From the NCBI GenBank assembly GCA_007695305.1, contig REEA01000132.1:1-48093 (forward strand): 48,093 nt of DNA, in the 5' to 3' direction. Source of the stretch: Bacteroidia bacterium (GTDB lineage: Bacteria > Bacteroidota > Bacteroidia > Bacteroidales > UBA7960). Below are positions 44,977-48,093 of this stretch, piece after piece; the stretch's first letter is position 1, and each line of letters starts with the position of its first letter. The notes under the pieces were generated by a model. The model had not been told where the DNA came from, did not search any database, and worked only from the letters and a program-made list of their open reading frames with translations. A program made the translations under genes and the position numbers.

Positions 44977-46326
44977 ATGGCAACATTTGAATTAAAGATG
45001 CCCAAGCTGGGCGAGAGCATTACGGAGGCAACCATTACCAGGTGGCTGAAAAATGTTGGTGACCGCATTGAGTTGGATGACCCTATCCTCGAATTGGCAA
45101 CCGACAAGGTGGATTCAGAGATTCCCAGCCCGGTAGAAGGCGTTTTGAAGGAGCAATTGTTTAAAGAGGGAGATACTGTTGAGGTAGATACCGTGATCGC
45201 CATCATTGAGATGGAAGGAGAAGCGGACGTTGAAGACCGGAAAGAGGGTCAGACTGCGGAAGCCGCTCCCGAAAAGGAACCCGAAAAACCTGCTGAGCAT
45301 ACATCCGAAACAGCAAAAACAGCCAAAGAGGATGATGCCGTTACGGGCATTACTTCTCCTGAAGGCTTTGGCGAAAGCGAACGTTTCTATTCTCCCCTTG
45401 TAAGGAGTATCGCCAGAGAAGAAAATATCCCTCTTGCAGAACTGGAAAAGATACCAGGCAGCGGTAAAAACAACAGATTGACCAAAGATGACCTCCTGAA
45501 ATACCTGAAAACCCGCTCAGAAAAACCTGCAGCAGCCGAAGAGCCTGTCGCGGAAAAATCAGAAAAAACATCGGTTTCTGCAGCCAAGCCAACTCCCCCG
45601 GCTATCCCGGTTGGAGAAAAGGATGAAGTGGTGGCAATGGACCGCATGCGCAAGCTTATTGCCGAGCACATGGTGATGTCGGAAGATACTTCTGTCCATA
45701 TTACCCTTTTCAGGGAAGTGGATATGGAGAATATCGTGCGCTGGCGCAATAAGTATAAAAAGGTATTGATGGACAAAGAAGGGGAGAAACTTACGTTTAC
45801 CCCCATTTTCATCGAAGCCATTGCCAAGGCATTGCGCGATTATCCGATGGTTAATGTATCCATCGACGGACAAAACATCATCAAGAGAAAAAATATCAAT
45901 GTGGGGATGGCAGCTGCGCTGCCCGATGGCAACCTGATCGTGCCCGTGATTAAAAATGCTGACCACAAAAGCCTGCTGGGACTGGCCAAAGAAGTAAATG
46001 ACCTGGCACAAAGGGCGCGGCAAAACAAGCTGAAACCGGATGACATCCAAGGCGGCACCTTCACACTTACCAATTTTGGTACATTTGGTGCAACCATGGG
46101 AACACCGATCATCAATCAGCCACAGGTCGGCATATTGGGGGTTGGGTTAATTCAAAAGAAACCTGTGGTGATCGAAGGTCCACACGGCGACAGCATCGGA
46201 ATCCGCCACCGAATGGATCTTTCCCTCTCCTGCGACCACCGCATTGTGGACGGCGCCCTTGGCGGGATGTTCCTGCAGCGTGTGGCCGAATATCTTGAAA
46301 ACTTTGATACAAACCAAGGCATATAG
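44977..46326 (+). CDS. 2-oxo acid dehydrogenase dihydrolipoamide acyltransferase (E2)
   Basis: The 449-residue E2 core protein of a pyruvate, 2-oxoglutarate or branched-chain 2-oxo acid dehydrogenase complex. Order: lipoyl domain (1 to about 78, lipoylated K44 in ATDKVDSE), Glu/Ala/Pro-rich linker, E3/E1-binding domain (about 128-165: SPLVRSIAREENI), second linker, catalytic domain (from about 210) with the DHRIVDGALGG active site. No E1 or E3 gene is next to it, so the exact complex is open. The 285-bp gap before it holds a 14-bp palindrome (44713-44726) and otherwise nothing I can name. Confidence 0.92.
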   Translation: MATFELKMPKLGESITEATITRWLKNVGDRIELDDPILELATDKVDSEIPSPVEGVLKEQLFKEGDTVEVDTVIAIIEMEGEADVEDRKEGQTAEAAPEKEPEKPAEHTSETAKTAKEDDAVTGITSPEGFGESERFYSPLVRSIAREENIPLAELEKIPGSGKNNRLTKDDLLKYLKTRSEKPAAAEEPVAEKSEKTSVSAAKPTPPAIPVGEKDEVVAMDRMRKLIAEHMVMSEDTSVHITLFREVDMENIVRWRNKYKKVLMDKEGEKLTFTPIFIEAIAKALRDYPMVNVSIDGQNIIKRKNINVGMAAALPDGNLIVPVIKNADHKSLLGLAKEVNDLAQRARQNKLKPDDIQGGTFTLTNFGTFGATMGTPIINQPQVGILGVGLIQKKPVVIEGPHGDSIGIRHRMDLSLSCDHRIVDGALGGMFLQRVAEYLENFDTNQGI

Positions 46327-46445
46327 CTTTATTAACTCTGATTTTTTGTAACTTCGTAGTTTCAAATAATTTAATATGACAATATGCAGGCGCATACAGA
46401 TTATCTGTCTGTATGCGCCACGTGTATCTGCTAAAAACAATAGAC

Positions 46446-47276
46446 ATGCAGCTAAACCTTACCCGGCCCATCGCCTTTTTTGACCTTGAAACAACCGGCA
46501 CCAACGTTGTCAGAGACCGTATCGTTGAAATCAGTGTTTACAGGGTAAATCCCGATGGCAGCACCGAATCGCTCACAAAACTGGTAAACCCTACTATCCC
46601 CATTCCGGCCGAGGTAAGCGCGATCCACGGCATCAAAGATCAAGATGTTACAGATGCCCCAACTTTTGCCCAGCTGGCTCCAACGTTGAACAAGTTTCTC
46701 CAAAACTGTGACCTGGCAGGCTATAACTCCAACAAGTTTGATGTACCCATGCTTATTGAAGAGTTTTTACGCTGCGGCATACAGTTTGATATCAAAAAAC
46801 GAAGGCTTGTTGACGTGCAGAACATCTTTCACAAAATGGAACCCCGCACCCTTAAAGCCGCCTATAGATTCTATTGCGGCAAAGAACTGGTGGATGCCCA
46901 CGAGGCCGAGACCGACACCAGGGCCACCTATGAAATTCTGCTCGCCCAGCTCGAACGTTATGAAGACACTGAATACGAAGATCATTCAGGACAAATCACA
47001 AAACCAGTAAAAAATGACGTCCAGGCTTTGTATGAGTTTTCATATAATCACAATAATGCAGATCTGGTTGGCCACATCGGCTATAACAAGGAAGGAAAAG
47101 AAATTTTTAAATTCGGGAAACACAAAAACCAGCTTGTAGAAGAAGTGTTTAAAAAAGAACCCCAGTATTTCGACTGGATGATGAAAGCCGACTTCCCCCT
47201 TTCTACAAAAAATGTCATTCAATCCATCATGCTAAGGGGTTACGACCTGGGAAACAAGATCATGAAAGACCTCTGA
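46446..47276 (+). CDS. 3'-5' exonuclease, DEDDh type
   Basis: The 276-residue protein has the epsilon-like exonuclease motifs: FFDLETTGTN (Exo I, residues 10-18), NSNKFDVPML (Exo II), and HEAETDTRATYE (Exo III with the general-base His). A C-terminal domain (about 185-276), with IGYNKEGKEIFKFGKHKNQL, is the small module that Bacteroidota DEDDh exonucleases add. It may proofread replication or trim repair intermediates. The start at 46446 gives MQLNLTRPIAFFDLE; upstream residues look like spacer. Confidence 0.9.
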   Translation: MQLNLTRPIAFFDLETTGTNVVRDRIVEISVYRVNPDGSTESLTKLVNPTIPIPAEVSAIHGIKDQDVTDAPTFAQLAPTLNKFLQNCDLAGYNSNKFDVPMLIEEFLRCGIQFDIKKRRLVDVQNIFHKMEPRTLKAAYRFYCGKELVDAHEAETDTRATYEILLAQLERYEDTEYEDHSGQITKPVKNDVQALYEFSYNHNNADLVGHIGYNKEGKEIFKFGKHKNQLVEEVFKKEPQYFDWMMKADFPLSTKNVIQSIMLRGYDLGNKIMKDL

Positions 47277-47283
47277 AATTGGC

Positions 47284-47895
47284 ATGAAAATCATCTGTAT
47301 CGGAAGAAACTACGCCGGCCATATCCGTGAAATGAACCAACAGCCCCCCGGATACCCCCTGTTTTTCATGAAGCCGGAAACAGCCATCATCAGGGCTCAG
47401 CTGCCCTTTTATTATCCCGATTTTTCCAAAGAAATACACTACGAAGCCGAGCTTGTACTCAGAATCTGCAAACTGGGTAAAAACATTCAACCCCGGTTTG
47501 CACATACCTATTATGATGCCGTAACAGTGGGCATTGATTTCACGGCGCGCGACCTTCAAAAACAGTGCATAAGAGATGGCCTGCCCTGGGAAATGGCCAA
47601 AGCATTCGACGGATCTGCCGCCATCAGTAAATTTGTTCATCTCAATGACCTGGACAACAATAAGAGTATTTCATTTTTGTTGAAAAAAAATGGTAAAACA
47701 GTGCAAACAGGCAATTCAGATCAAATGCTGCACAGTTTTGACAAGATCATTGCCCATGTTTCCCAATATGTTACACTCAAGATCGGGGATTACATCTTTA
47801 CAGGTACACCCGAAGGCGTTGGCCCCGTTCAGATCGGCGACCACCTGGAGCTTTTTCTTGAAGATAAACTGATGCTGAAACTGCCGATAAAGTAA
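47284..47895 (+). CDS. fumarylacetoacetate hydrolase (FAH) family protein
   Basis: The 203-residue protein has the short FAH domain used by hydrolases, isomerases and decarboxylases of 2-oxo acids. Blocks seen: CIGRNYAGH, FMKPETA, the metal-binding HYEAELVLRI, VGIDFTARDLQ and IFTGTPEGVGP. It lies 7 bp after the exonuclease gene on the same strand. Substrate not predictable. The gene seems complete. Confidence 0.9.
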   Translation: MKIICIGRNYAGHIREMNQQPPGYPLFFMKPETAIIRAQLPFYYPDFSKEIHYEAELVLRICKLGKNIQPRFAHTYYDAVTVGIDFTARDLQKQCIRDGLPWEMAKAFDGSAAISKFVHLNDLDNNKSISFLLKKNGKTVQTGNSDQMLHSFDKIIAHVSQYVTLKIGDYIFTGTPEGVGPVQIGDHLELFLEDKLMLKLPIK

Positions 47896-48015
47896 AAAGT
47901 ATATGAATCCCGTGTGACAACTTCCATCACTTTTCATTCTTAACTCTCCACTTAATAACGGTTTACGTTTCCTCAACTAAACTTACATCCGAAAGTCATT
48001 CTGTCCAAAGCGCAG

Positions 48016-48093
48016 GAACTTCCAGCTTGCGAAGCAATTGGAAGCTTCCGGCAAGAAACCCCTGAACTTCCAGCTTGCGAAGCAACTGGAAGC
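48016..48093. repeat. 48-bp tandem hairpin repeat, runs off the right edge
   Basis: Two copies of a 30-bp hairpin word (gaacttccagcttgcgaagc followed by aattggaagc or aactggaagc; 48016-48045 and 48064-48093) are spaced 48 bp apart. Each folds as CTTCCAG with CTGGAAG and an inner TTGC-GAA-GCAA stem, with a bulged base between. The 18-bp spacer between them is at 48046-48063. The second copy touches the window end, so more may follow. The preceding 47896-48015 is a gene-free stretch with a pyrimidine-rich piece (47921-47955). Confidence 0.8.

Noticed and set aside
1-48093. tRNA, rRNA, CRISPR array, integrase, transposase or prophage genes
   Set aside because: Looked for cloverleaf ends, regular repeat-spacer arrays and recombinase motifs; none seen. 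The 8-bp and 16-bp repeats have no unique spacers and are not CRISPR.
47996-48093. Minus-strand open frame ending at 47996 as the end of a gene entering from the right
   Set aside because: Only about 31 codons are visible, all made of the 48-bp repeat; no basis for calling a gene.

Overview
This is a chromosomal stretch of a member of the Bacteroidota, probably a Bacteroidales/Marinilabiliales-like organism; the class is firm, the family is a guess. Evidence seen directly: promoters of the type TTTG-N19-21-TANNTTTG, absence of recognisable Shine-Dalgarno sequences, a TonB-dependent receptor with a carboxypeptidase-like N-terminal domain followed by a DUF4249 lipoprotein, a FeoA-FeoB fusion, DUF3127 and DUF3822 proteins, and the Bacteroidota-style order pyrE/SRPBCC/birA and DUF3822/rsmD/coaD. 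I support 41 protein genes. I found no rRNA, tRNA, CRISPR array, prophage or transposase.

Layout. 1-3425 (+): holA, an EVE-domain gene, cvpA-like gene and a class V aminotransferase, meeting a group II PLP decarboxylase tail to tail. 3412-8448 (-): TonB-dependent receptor, DUF4249 lipoprotein and decarboxylase. 8821-13754: a DUF3127 OB-like protein with an SSB-like tail (-), then two secreted amidohydrolases (+), one of them a double-module protein. 14108-19528 (+): coiled-coil lipoprotein, feoAB fusion, FeoB-associated Cys-rich peptide, recQ. 19546-24553 (-): rsfS, ftsH, LUD protein, DUF2007, cdsA, psd, a proteostasis and phospholipid-synthesis cluster. 24675-31309: birA (+), pyrE and SRPBCC (-), a NUDIX gene (+), then a thioredoxin-like lipid/periplasmic protein, coaD, rsmD, DUF3822 and an anchored hypothetical (-). 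31582-39274: Ldh-type dehydrogenase and lptD (-), then amidase, MCE/MlaD protein and dacB (+), an envelope-building divergon. 39410-47895: ilvE, a sodium:solute symporter (-), recR, a multi-domain glycosyltransferase, an E2 acyltransferase, an exonuclease and a FAH-family protein.

The gene content is mostly housekeeping: DNA replication and repair, envelope biogenesis, iron uptake, cofactors. I do not see a defence island or biosynthetic cluster. The structure not explained by genes lies between them: four copies (1-162, 5758-6100, 8514-8673, 13844-13971) of a modular intergenic repeat built of an 8-bp array ending in an acaaattataa-like box, always placed just upstream of, and pointing toward, a gene on the same strand. 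A different 48-bp tandem hairpin repeat starts at 48016 and runs off the right edge.

Other points worth attention are a GT2 enzyme fused to what looks like a catalytically gutted phosphoglycosyltransferase, amidohydrolase modules without the metal-binding HxH, an 11-bp tandem repeat at the feoAB start site, and several genes whose starts are not ATG (recQ, lptD, cdsA, the amidase).
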